Of a stretch of 13,482 bases of DNA, positions 7,633-13,482 are shown one piece after another. Numbering within the stretch: the stretch's first letter is position 1; each line of letters begins with the position of its first letter. The notes beneath the pieces are model-generated. The model saw nothing but the letters and a program-made list of their open reading frames with translations. It did not search any database and was not told the origin of the DNA. Location of the stretch: NCBI GenBank assembly GCA_021735725.1, contig JAIPGS010000017.1, forward strand, positions 1 through 13,482, given 5' to 3'. Source of the DNA: Candidatus Babeliales bacterium. Lineage in GTDB: Bacteria; Babelota; Babeliae; Babelales; CAIQNR01. The translations under genes and the position numbers were made by a program.

Positions 7633-8276
7633 TGTTTAACGCTTCATTATTTATAAAAATTTTACCTCAACTTATTGTAGCATGTGGAACAACTGTTAAA
7701 ATTGCTTTTTTTTCAACGTGTATTGGTCTTTGTGGTGGAACGATAATAGCTTTTGCATATCGCAGTAATTTTTTTATGACTCGCTATTTAGCAAAAGCCT
7801 ATGTTGCACTTGTCCGCGGCACTCCTATGATTGTTCAAATTGTTTTCTTTTATTACGGGCTTAAACTTCCATTCAGTCCCCTTGTTATTGCAATTCTTGC
7901 AATTGGATTTAATAGCTCTGCTTATATCAGCCAAGTAATACTTTCAGGAATAGCCGCAGTCGATAAGGGAGAAATTGAAGCTGCATATGTTCTTGGGTTT
8001 ACTAAGTTTCAAACAATGCGTTTTATCATCCTTCCTCAGGCCTTTAAAATTGTACTCCCCGCACTTGCAAGTGAACTTGTTACACTTATTAAAGATTCAA
8101 GCTTGGCGTATATTATTGGAGTCAACGAACTCTTTAAACAAAGTAGGGCAATTATGAGCTCAACCTACGATATCATAACTTTATATATTGCCGTATCTCT
8201 TCTTTATTTTATTATGACTTTTACTGTTTCATGCGCTATAGATCTTCTTGAAAAAAAATGGAACAAATTATGTTAA
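7632..8276 (+). CDS. Amino-acid ABC transporter, permease
   Basis: This is an inner-membrane permease of the HisMQ/GlnP family, 214 residues from the ATG at 7632. That start forms a TAATG overlap with the binding-protein stop and has GGGAA (7622-7626) at a good distance. An in-frame ATG four codons earlier (7620) is less likely. About five hydrophobic segments are visible, the first around residues 10-35. The cytoplasmic EAA loop, which docks onto the ATPase, reads EAAYVLGFTKFQTMRFIILP, with its conserved Gly at residue 122. The following segment, LASELVTLIKDSSLAYIIG, is also typical of the family. The GTPMIVQIVFFYYG segment is the usual family signature near the third membrane span. Such permeases act as homodimers or paired with a sister permease. 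Only one is encoded here, which suggests a homodimer. Confidence 0.93.
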   Translation: MFNASLFIKILPQLIVACGTTVKIAFFSTCIGLCGGTIIAFAYRSNFFMTRYLAKAYVALVRGTPMIVQIVFFYYGLKLPFSPLVIAILAIGFNSSAYISQVILSGIAAVDKGEIEAAYVLGFTKFQTMRFIILPQAFKIVLPALASELVTLIKDSSLAYIIGVNELFKQSRAIMSSTYDIITLYIAVSLLYFIMTFTVSCAIDLLEKKWNKLC

Positions 8277-8986
8277 AAATTAAAAATCTCTGCAAATCAT
8301 TTGGGCAAAAAAATATTTTAAATAACATTTCATTAGAAATAAAAGCTGGAACTCCTGCTATTTTTTTAGGAGAATCTGGCGTTGGAAAATCTACTTTATT
8401 AAGAATTCTTAATGGATTAGAAATCCCTACAAGCGGGACAATTACGCTTCATGAAAAAACAATTGATCCTACCGCAAAAGGACGTGATCATTCTATCGGC
8501 ATGGTCTTTCAAAACTTTAATCTTTTTTCTCATATGAATGTGATTAAAAACATTACATTTCCTTTAGAAAAAATTATTGGTATGAACCCAGAAGAAGCAA
8601 AAAAGAAAGCCTTACAATTACTCAAAAAATATAACCTTGAAGATCGCTCCCAACTTCCTATTTCAAAACTTTCTGGTGGACAAAAACAACGTCTTGCAAT
8701 TGCTCGTACTTTAGCATTAGAACCTAAAGTAATTTGCTTAGATGAACCAACATCAGCCCTTGATCCTCTTTTAAGTGGATATGTTGCACAAAACATTACA
8801 GAACTTGCCTCCCTTAATTATATTGTTCTTGTTTCAACTCACGATATAAAATTTTTGGAAAATCTTGACTGTACTATTTATTTGCTTGGCAACGGATCAA
8901 TTTTAGAAACATGTAATTCTTTAGATTTTTTTAAAAATCAAAAACAATTTCCTCATCTTTATAAATTTACTCAAGGAACACTTTAG
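8270..8986 (+). CDS. Amino-acid ABC transporter, ATP-binding protein
   Basis: This is the ATPase that powers the importer, of the GlnQ/HisP type. It has 238 residues from the ATG at 8270. I chose this start because MLKIKNLCKSFG matches the usual family N-terminus and GGA lies 7 bases upstream. An ATG at 8258 would add four residues. All nucleotide-binding elements are present: Walker A GESGVGKST (34-42), the signature LSGGQ (134-138), Walker B VICLDEP with the D158-E159 pair, and the switch histidine H191 in STHD. A Q-loop (VFQNFNLF) and a D-loop (SALDP) can also be seen. The gene overlaps the permease end by 7 bases, so the three transporter genes are almost certainly translated from one message. 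No regulatory C-terminal domain is present. Confidence 0.95.
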   Translation: MLKIKNLCKSFGQKNILNNISLEIKAGTPAIFLGESGVGKSTLLRILNGLEIPTSGTITLHEKTIDPTAKGRDHSIGMVFQNFNLFSHMNVIKNITFPLEKIIGMNPEEAKKKALQLLKKYNLEDRSQLPISKLSGGQKQRLAIARTLALEPKVICLDEPTSALDPLLSGYVAQNITELASLNYIVLVSTHDIKFLENLDCTIYLLGNGSILETCNSLDFFKNQKQFPHLYKFTQGTL

Positions 8987-9029
8987 TACGGTCCTGAATT
9001 GACAAAAATAATAAGAAAGACTACGGTGT

Positions 9030-9038
9030 TGTGATAAT
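9030..9038 (+). promoter_or_regulatory. Candidate extended -10 promoter for the RING gene
   Basis: TGTGATAAT at 9030-9038 fits an extended -10 element (TG, one base, then a hexamer matching TATAAT at 5 of 6 positions). It lies 28 bases before the RING-lipoprotein start. A perfect TTGACA occurs at 8999-9004, but its spacing to this -10 is 28 bases, too long for one promoter; at 17 bases it would pair with a poor TACGGT (9022-9027). A promoter between the ABC operon and the RING gene is therefore likely, but its exact position is uncertain. Confidence 0.35.
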
Positions 9039-9066
9039 TTTATATTATTCAACTAAGGAGCCCTTC

Positions 9067-10218
9067 ATGTTTAAAAAATTTCTTTTTATTTTTTTATTTT
9101 CTACTCTTATAACCTCTTGTTTAATAGCTAAAGAATCAGCTGTCTTTACTGATCGATGGGGACATGAATATGTTTCAAATGAAAAAGAGCAACTCTACAA
9201 TTATATACAAAATGGATGTTCTCATTTGCTTGGTAATAAATTTAGCAAAATAGACCAACAAAGAAGAAAAAAAATTTATGAGGCTATTACATTAGATATC
9301 TATTACAGTTGTGAGAAGAGAACAAACGCACCTTCTTTTACAAAAAAATGTGTTGATCAAGCAATTATCAATCATACAATCAACCTTATTGCTGAAAAGA
9401 CCGAAGAGCGTTACCGAAATAGCTCATCCGATTGGAACGACTCTAAAGCCCTTTACAAGAAAATGAGGCAACATTTAGCAATTGAAAGTCAAAGAAACTA
9501 TAATTGCCAGCAATCATACGGCCTTCCAAGAGGTTTTTTTGAAAAATCTTTAGATGATAAAGAAATGGTGCAAAATATCAATAACATTAGACAAGATCTT
9601 TTGTTTGAACAATCTTATAACACACAATCAGCAACAAATAATAATCCATATGCCCATGAAGGATTTTGGAGTTCTTTTGTTTCTCTATTCTTTAGCTCTT
9701 CTCCCGTAACTGAACCAGCCCCACATCCTGTTTCAACAGAAAATCAAAACTACTCTGAACGGCCACCTGCAACAAATCCTCATTGGAACCCAACTCCATC
9801 TGCACCTCCTGCGCAACAGCCAGTCTCTAGCGCTGCGGATAAAAAACTCTATCCATCACAAGAATGTTCTGCTGGGTGTATGGGGGATTTTAAAGATGAT
9901 GGCCTTGAACGAATTTTTTTACCATGCGGACATGATGCTTGTACTTCATGCGCACGGAATTGGTTTATCACTCAAGGCAATAATACATGCCCACAATGTC
10001 GTTATTCTTTGTTAAACACTGAAAAACAAAATCTTAAAGTAATGTTAGATCAGCCTTACGGTCGTTGTTCATGTTGTGCAACAACAGACAATTTACAAAC
10101 ATTGCATTGTAAGCATAAAATTTGTACTCATTGCACAGCTGCATGGGTTATAAATGAACAAACTCAACCATTCAGGTCAGGATGTCCTCGCTGCGGAGAT
10201 CATTTCCGCTACAGATAA
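9067..10218 (+). CDS. Lipoprotein with two C3HC4 RING fingers
   Basis: The product has 383 residues from the ATG at 9067. AAGGAG (9055-9060) fixes this start, 6 bases upstream. Residues 1-18 (MFKKFLFIFLFSTLITSC) form a lipoprotein signal with lipobox ITS-C18. The middle is mostly helical and then Pro-rich (about 205-260). Two zinc-binding RING patterns follow. The first uses C267, C271, C287, H289, C292, C295, C308 and C311. The second uses C334, C337, C348, H350, C353, C356, C373 and C376, with textbook C3HC4 spacing. In eukaryotes, RING fingers recruit ubiquitin-loaded E2 enzymes, and bacterial examples are usually host-directed effectors. A lipid-anchored, exported RING protein is unusual. 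If real, the domains face the periplasm or the outside. A plain zinc-binding structural role is the alternative. It is probably co-transcribed with glnA, 39 bases downstream. Confidence 0.85.
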   Translation: MFKKFLFIFLFSTLITSCLIAKESAVFTDRWGHEYVSNEKEQLYNYIQNGCSHLLGNKFSKIDQQRRKKIYEAITLDIYYSCEKRTNAPSFTKKCVDQAIINHTINLIAEKTEERYRNSSSDWNDSKALYKKMRQHLAIESQRNYNCQQSYGLPRGFFEKSLDDKEMVQNINNIRQDLLFEQSYNTQSATNNNPYAHEGFWSSFVSLFFSSSPVTEPAPHPVSTENQNYSERPPATNPHWNPTPSAPPAQQPVSSAADKKLYPSQECSAGCMGDFKDDGLERIFLPCGHDACTSCARNWFITQGNNTCPQCRYSLLNTEKQNLKVMLDQPYGRCSCCATTDNLQTLHCKHKICTHCTAAWVINEQTQPFRSGCPRCGDHFRYR

Positions 10219-10247
10219 ATAGTAGTAATTGAATAACCCTTCTTTTT

Positions 10248-10253
10248 AAGGAA
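10248..10253 (+). promoter_or_regulatory. Ribosome binding site fixing the glnA start
   Basis: AAGGAA ends 4 bases before the ATG at 10258. This site decides that translation includes the 22-residue signal peptide. The next in-frame ATG is far inside the catalytic domain (before FFDGSS, near residue 77), and no good ribosome binding site precedes the TTG at residue 33. Confidence 0.8.
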
Positions 10254-10257
10254 CTGC

Positions 10258-11721
10258 ATGAAAAAATATTTTTTATCATTAGCCCTACTTCTGTGTAGCG
10301 CTGCTTCTTTACCCATAAAAGCAATAGAATGTGAATCAAAAATTGAACAGATCTTGCAAAATCTTCGTTCATACAATGTTCAATTTGTTGATATTACTTT
10401 TTGCGACCCTCTTGGAAAATTGTATGAAGTAACCATTCCTATCGGCAAATTAGAAACTGCCCTTAAAAATGATATGTTTTTTGATGGTTCTTCTATTAAA
10501 GGATATTCAGACATTTCTGCAAGTGACCTCAGATTAAGAATAGATATCGATAGTCTTTCTTTCAGTCCATGGAAAGCAGGACAAACGTCTTCTGTTCGTT
10601 TTTTTTGTGACATTTATGATACCGATGGAACACCTTACAAAAAAGATCCTCGCCATATTTTAAAAACAGTATTACAAGAAGCAAAAGACTATGGATTCGA
10701 TTGTTTTTGCGGCGTAGAATTAGAATTTTTTCTCTTTAAAAAAGATGCATCCAACAAAACAAACCTACTTCCTTGCGATAACGATGGATACTGCCAAATT
10801 GAAACTTGTGCACAAAAAAAAGCATTCAAGGAAATGCTCTTATATGCTTTAATGCAATCAGGTGTTGATCCAGAAAAAATTCATCACGAAGTTGCCATTG
10901 GCCAAATGGAAGTTGTTCTTTCTTATAATGATCCTCTTGTTATGGCTGAAAAATTATTACTTGCTAAACACGTCATTACTATGTTTTCTGAACAAAATGA
11001 TTATATCGCAACATTTATGCCAAAACCAATCACCGGAGCTAATGGAACAGGAATGCATATCCATGCAAGCATGAAAAAAAATGGCATTAATGCATTTTAT
11101 GATAAAACAAAACATTGTTTTCTTTCAGATGATGCACGCTGCTTTATCAGCGGCCTTCTTAAGCGTGTGCCTGAAATAAATATTTTATTTAATGCTGAAG
11201 TTAATTCATATAAACGACTTGTCCCTGGCTATGAAGCACCTCTCTATCTTTGTTGCGGTGAAAAAAATAGAAGCGCAGCCATTCGTATACCGGAAGTATG
11301 TAGAGAAAATTTAGAAACAACTCAAGGAGCTCCTGTTCGTATCGAACTTCGTTGGGGTGATGCAGAATGCAATCCATACCTTGCATTTGCAGCATTATTT
11401 AAAGCAGGAATTGAAGGAATTAAAAACAAAGAACCTCATGTTGGCTTTGTTACAGAAAATCTTTATCATGTAGACAAAAACTACCTTACTGAACGAGGTA
11501 TTCAAACAATTCCAGAATCGTTAGAAGAAGGAATAGCTCTTTTTGAATGCAGTGATTTTGCAAAAGATCTTCTTGGAAAAACATTTCATGAAAGTTACAC
11601 AACCATCAAAAAAAATGAATGGAGTGATTTCCTTAAAAATACTAAACATTATGATCCTTTTATTATAAGTGGATGGGAAATGAAAAGAGGAATCACACTT
11701 CCCTTTGGCTTTATAAATTAA
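10258..11721 (+). CDS. glnA: Glutamine synthetase type I with Sec signal peptide
   Basis: The enzyme makes glutamine from glutamate, ammonia and ATP. It has 487 residues. The family's usual N-terminus aligns from about residue 26, so residues 1-22 (MKKYFLSLALLLCSAASLPI plus KA) are an addition with all parts of a Sec signal peptide, cleavage being likely after Ala22. The catalytic set is complete by comparison with known type I enzymes: FDGSSIKG in the N-domain, E154 and E156 (VELEFF), HHEVAIGQME with E211 and E218, H267/H269, E326 in the VPGYEAP flap, NRSAAIRIP, and E363/R365. The short HHEVAIGQ spacing resembles the Bacillus/Thermotoga class, not E. coli. Y403 (NLY) occupies the position adenylylated in the E. 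coli class, but the surrounding motif differs. There are 16 cysteines, far above its neighbours. It is probably exported to the periplasm, where ATP supply is the puzzle. Confidence 0.95.
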   Translation: MKKYFLSLALLLCSAASLPIKAIECESKIEQILQNLRSYNVQFVDITFCDPLGKLYEVTIPIGKLETALKNDMFFDGSSIKGYSDISASDLRLRIDIDSLSFSPWKAGQTSSVRFFCDIYDTDGTPYKKDPRHILKTVLQEAKDYGFDCFCGVELEFFLFKKDASNKTNLLPCDNDGYCQIETCAQKKAFKEMLLYALMQSGVDPEKIHHEVAIGQMEVVLSYNDPLVMAEKLLLAKHVITMFSEQNDYIATFMPKPITGANGTGMHIHASMKKNGINAFYDKTKHCFLSDDARCFISGLLKRVPEINILFNAEVNSYKRLVPGYEAPLYLCCGEKNRSAAIRIPEVCRENLETTQGAPVRIELRWGDAECNPYLAFAALFKAGIEGIKNKEPHVGFVTENLYHVDKNYLTERGIQTIPESLEEGIALFECSDFAKDLLGKTFHESYTTIKKNEWSDFLKNTKHYDPFIISGWEMKRGITLPFGFIN

Positions 11722-11730
11722 AAATTGCAA

Positions 11731-11764
11731 AAAAAAGACGTCATAACAATGGCGTCTTTTTTCT
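11731..11764 (+). terminator. Rho-independent terminator after glnA
   Basis: A 12-bp stem (11731-11742 with 11751-11762, arms AAAAAAGACGTC and GGCGTCTTTTTT, one G-U pair) encloses an 8-base loop. The right arm ends in a U-run. It begins 9 bases after the glnA stop and closes the RING-glnA transcript. Confidence 0.88.
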
Positions 11765-11811
11765 AAAAGGCTTTTCCTTCTAAATAAACAGAAAAAGAAA
11801 AAATAATTGGC

Positions 11812-11840
11812 TTGACAATAGAAAATGCGAATGCTACAAT
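11812..11840 (+). promoter_or_regulatory. Near-consensus extended sigma70 promoter
   Basis: TTGACA (11812-11817) and TACAAT (11835-11840) are separated by exactly 17 bases, and TGC directly before the -10 adds an extended element. This is the best promoter in the window, with 11 of 12 hexamer positions matching consensus. Transcription should start near 11847. No conventional gene lies downstream on this strand before a terminator at 11913-11950. Confidence 0.85.
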
Positions 11841-11846
11841 CCAACT

Positions 11847-11950
11847 CGTATTTGTTATTGAAATAAAAATGTCCCTAAACGAACAATACTTTTGTATTGT
11901 TCACCCCCCTAACCCTTCAGCTTAATTCTTAAGTTGAAGGGCTTTTATTT
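11847..11950 (+). ncRNA. Predicted stand-alone small RNA, about 104 nt
   Basis: The unit runs from the strong promoter at 11812-11840 to an intrinsic terminator ending near 11950. It has an unstructured A/U-rich 5' part (11847-11880), a perfect 9-bp hairpin with a UUUU loop (11881-11889 with 11894-11902), a C-rich single-stranded linker CACCCCCCUAACC (11902-11914, partly overlapping both stems), and the terminator stem. I recognise no known family: it lacks the conserved loops of SRP RNA, RNase P RNA, tmRNA or 6S RNA. A C-rich linker could pair with G-rich ribosome binding sites of mRNAs, as some regulatory RNAs do. That is inference. It also lies opposite the 3' flank of the convergent M23 gene, so an antisense effect on that mRNA is possible. 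Confidence 0.65.
11913..11950 (+). terminator. Rho-independent terminator of the small RNA
   Basis: A 13-bp stem (11913-11925 with 11929-11941, one G-U pair, loop UUC) is followed by CUUUUAUUU. The G/C-rich base (CCC/GGG) and the U-run lie on the plus-strand side, so it terminates plus-strand transcripts. On the minus strand no T-run follows, so it is not a good terminator for the M23 gene. Confidence 0.85.
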
Positions 11951-11959
11951 AGAGAATTT

Positions 11960-13165
11960 TTAAAATCCAGGCTTAGTCCATTCAAGTGGATCAATTTGCA
12001 CATTATTTACACGCATTTCCCAATGCAAATGGTATCCTGTTGCATATCCAGTTTTTCCAAGTTTTCCAAGAGGATTACCTTTTTTTATTGATTGACCAAC
12101 TTTTAATTCTTCTGGAAAGCTATCAAGGTGGTAAAAGAGTGAAAAGACGCCCCATCCATGGTCAATCACAACAGTATTTCCACTATAAGCATAACGATCC
12201 TTAAGAACCACTTTTCCATCTTGAGGGGCCCAAATAACACTACGTGGATGGTTTACAATATCAATTCCTTTGTGGGCATAAAGACCACGCTCTTGAGTAG
12301 CTCGCACTGTTCCAAATTCTGTTGAAATACGAATTACTTCTGTAGGTACATAAAAATTACCACTCCATAATTTTTCTTTTGGCGATGCAATTGAAAGCTC
12401 TTTTAAATCATTATTAAGTTTTTCATGTGATTCACCAATAGCTTTTTCTTCTTCAACTTTTTTTTCATCTACGTGAAGTGAATGCTTTTTAAAAGGAAAA
12501 GGAACAACTTGAACTTTTCCTTCAAGGGTTACAATATTATCAACATGATCTATACAATCTATAGCAAGCGTATATTCGTTTGGCTTTTCTTCGCATTCTA
12601 TAGGAATAAATGTTTCATAAATTGAAGATCCTTTTGACTCCTGAAAACATTCATATTCTTGCGAAATAACTTTTACAATACCTTTTTTAAGTGGCTTACT
12701 TGTTTGAAACTGAACATGTAATGTTTTACCCTGAAATACTCGAAAATCAGTATTCTGTTTTGCAAATGCAGCCTGAAGTGAAGTGTTATCAACCGTGATA
12801 GTATATTTTTGTTCTGTAATATTTCCACTAAAAGAACCATCTACTATTTTAATATTAACAGTATGTTTTCCGTTTGGAAGAGTACGTGTTGCAAGAGTAA
12901 ATGGATATTCAAAAGAAGATTTCCCAATTCCAAAATTATAAGTCAATGGTTTTTCATCCAATAATACTGTTATATTTTTTACCTTATAAGGATGCTCTCC
13001 TGTTACAATACACGAAACATCTCCACCATAATACCCTCCATCAGACAATCCCGAAACAAATAAGAGTGGGTGTGTTTTATCAAAAAAATAATAATACCCC
13101 TTCATTCCTATCCAACCAGTAATGAGTAGTCCAATAAGCCATCCAGCCATTTTTAACTGTTTCAT
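11960..13165 (-). CDS. Membrane-anchored M23 (LytM-type) peptidase
   Basis: M23 enzymes are zinc metallopeptidases that cut peptide cross-links of peptidoglycan; family members can also be inactive activators of amidases. From the ATG at 13165-13163 the product has 401 residues. This start is favoured by AAAGGG (13176-13171) 5 bases upstream; a start at 13207 would add 14 charged residues before the membrane segment. Residues 7-20 (AGWLIGLLITGWIG) form a signal anchor, followed by an extracytoplasmic region of beta-rich, Ig-like character (about 40-240) and a charged, probably coiled stretch (about 245-275). The peptidase domain carries all zinc ligands and the catalytic motif: H298 and D302 in HKGID, H379 and H381 in GYHLHWEM. 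It is therefore probably active in the periplasm, in cell-wall remodelling. Confidence 0.92.
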   Translation of the reverse strand: MKQLKMAGWLIGLLITGWIGMKGYYYFFDKTHPLLFVSGLSDGGYYGGDVSCIVTGEHPYKVKNITVLLDEKPLTYNFGIGKSSFEYPFTLATRTLPNGKHTVNIKIVDGSFSGNITEQKYTITVDNTSLQAAFAKQNTDFRVFQGKTLHVQFQTSKPLKKGIVKVISQEYECFQESKGSSIYETFIPIECEEKPNEYTLAIDCIDHVDNIVTLEGKVQVVPFPFKKHSLHVDEKKVEEEKAIGESHEKLNNDLKELSIASPKEKLWSGNFYVPTEVIRISTEFGTVRATQERGLYAHKGIDIVNHPRSVIWAPQDGKVVLKDRYAYSGNTVVIDHGWGVFSLFYHLDSFPEELKVGQSIKKGNPLGKLGKTGYATGYHLHWEMRVNNVQIDPLEWTKPGF

Positions 13166-13224
13166 AAGTACCCTTTCTTTTTCAACCATTATCCTGAGCA
13201 CCCGCACAAGAATCTTAGAAGATT

Positions 13225-13230
13225 ATTATA
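13225..13230 (-). promoter_or_regulatory. Candidate -10 element of the M23 gene
   Basis: A perfect TATAAT is read on the minus strand at 13230-13225, 59 bases before the M23 start codon. The -35 region at the right distance matches poorly but contains a 16-bp imperfect palindrome (13249-13264), which might bind a regulator. Confidence 0.4.
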
Positions 13231-13248
13231 TTGTTTTTTCATAAAAAG

Positions 13249-13264
13249 ATGATGCATGTATCAT
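13249..13264. repeat. Imperfect palindrome upstream of the M23 gene
   Basis: ATGATGCATGTATCAT is symmetric at all but one base pair. It covers the expected -35 position of the minus-strand promoter of the M23 gene. This would suit a dimeric repressor or activator, but one 16-bp palindrome in AT-rich DNA can arise by chance. Confidence 0.35.
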
Positions 13265-13389
13265 ACAAAAAAAAAGAATGATTTGATAGTCTCCTTCTTG
13301 TTTAAGATTTAGCAATCAAAGTTCTCAGATATTTAAATTCCTGAACAATACTCTTTATTTTAAAGGGCCAATCACAAACTGTTTTCATT

Positions 13390-13395
13390 TATAAT
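13390..13395 (+). promoter_or_regulatory. Candidate -10 element of uvrC
   Basis: TATAAT at 13390-13395 lies 22 bases before the uvrC start, which would leave a leader of about 15 bases. No convincing -35 lies 16-18 bases upstream. No clear ribosome binding site separates it from the ATG. Confidence 0.35.
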
Positions 13396-13417
13396 GCACT
13401 CAGCTATACTTATTATT

Positions 13418-13482
13418 ATGAAAAACACGATACAAACATTACCAGAAAAACCCGGTGTTTATTTTTTTAAAAATGCCGAAGG
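13418..13482 (+). CDS. uvrC: UvrABC excinuclease subunit C, N-terminus only
   Basis: The gene runs off the right edge; 21 complete codons are visible, starting MKNTIQTLPEKPGVYFF and continuing KNAE. UvrC makes the two cuts around DNA damage in nucleotide excision repair, and its N-terminal GIY-YIG nuclease domain makes the 3' incision. The LP-x-x-PGVYxF-K pattern right at the N-terminus is the standard beginning of UvrC (first half of the GIY-YIG motif, with GVY in place of GIY). The ATG has no clear Shine-Dalgarno sequence. With so few residues, a shorter GIY-YIG nuclease cannot be fully excluded, but the start position and wording of the motif favour UvrC. Confidence 0.8.
   Translation, partial: MKNTIQTLPEKPGVYFFKNAE

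Noticed and set aside
11901..11916. Telomere-like GGGTTAGGGGGG on the minus strand, possible G-quadruplex
   Set aside because: Only two separate G-runs are present within loop distance, too few for a normal four-tract quadruplex; the C-rich plus strand is better explained as the linker of the small RNA.
13266..13389. Possible RNA gene between the M23 gene and uvrC
   Set aside because: No tRNA-like cloverleaf, terminator or repeated structure was found; apart from the candidate -10 and palindrome I see nothing there.

Overview
The window is AT-rich, tightly packed bacterial DNA. It holds ordinary housekeeping genes (F1 ATP synthase beta and epsilon, a HerA-type ATPase, an amino-acid ABC importer, an M23 peptidase, the start of uvrC) mixed with genes for eukaryote-like proteins: a SET-domain protein, a lipoprotein with two RING fingers, and a small ankyrin-type protein. 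Phe/Leu-rich Sec signal peptides are frequent. This mix suggests an intracellular symbiont or parasite of protists. Candidatus Dependentiae (TM6, Babela-like) is my best guess, with Chlamydiae-, Legionella- or Rickettsia-like lineages as alternatives. No rRNA or other taxonomic marker is present to prove it.

Layout. 1-1694 (minus): the start of an exported protein running off the left edge, and a secreted, probably outer-membrane beta-barrel protein. 1837-5137 (plus): atpD, an unusually short atpC overlapping it by 4 bases, and a HerA-like ATPase 11 bases further on, probably one operon. 5225-6751 (plus): a secreted ankyrin-type protein and a SET-domain protein. 6856-8986 (plus): a polar amino-acid ABC importer whose three genes (binding protein, permease, ATPase) overlap end to end. 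9067-11721 (plus): a lipoprotein with two C3HC4 RING fingers, then a type I glutamine synthetase that carries an N-terminal Sec signal peptide, closed by a clear rho-independent terminator. 11812-11950 (plus): a near-consensus sigma70 promoter, a perfect hairpin, a C-rich linker and a terminator, which together look like a stand-alone small RNA of about 104 nt. 11960-13165 (minus): a membrane-anchored M23/LytM peptidase. 13418-end (plus): the first codons of uvrC.

How the parts may work together. The importer, RING lipoprotein and glutamine synthetase are consecutive on one strand. The synthetase keeps its catalytic residues but starts with a signal peptide whose start codon has a strong ribosome binding site, and it has 16 cysteines, against 3 each in AtpD and the HerA-like protein. 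My inference is that glutamine is made outside the cytoplasm, perhaps with host ATP, and then imported. This is the most unusual feature of the window. The SET, RING and ankyrin proteins are candidate host-directed effectors, and the small RNA has no family I recognise.
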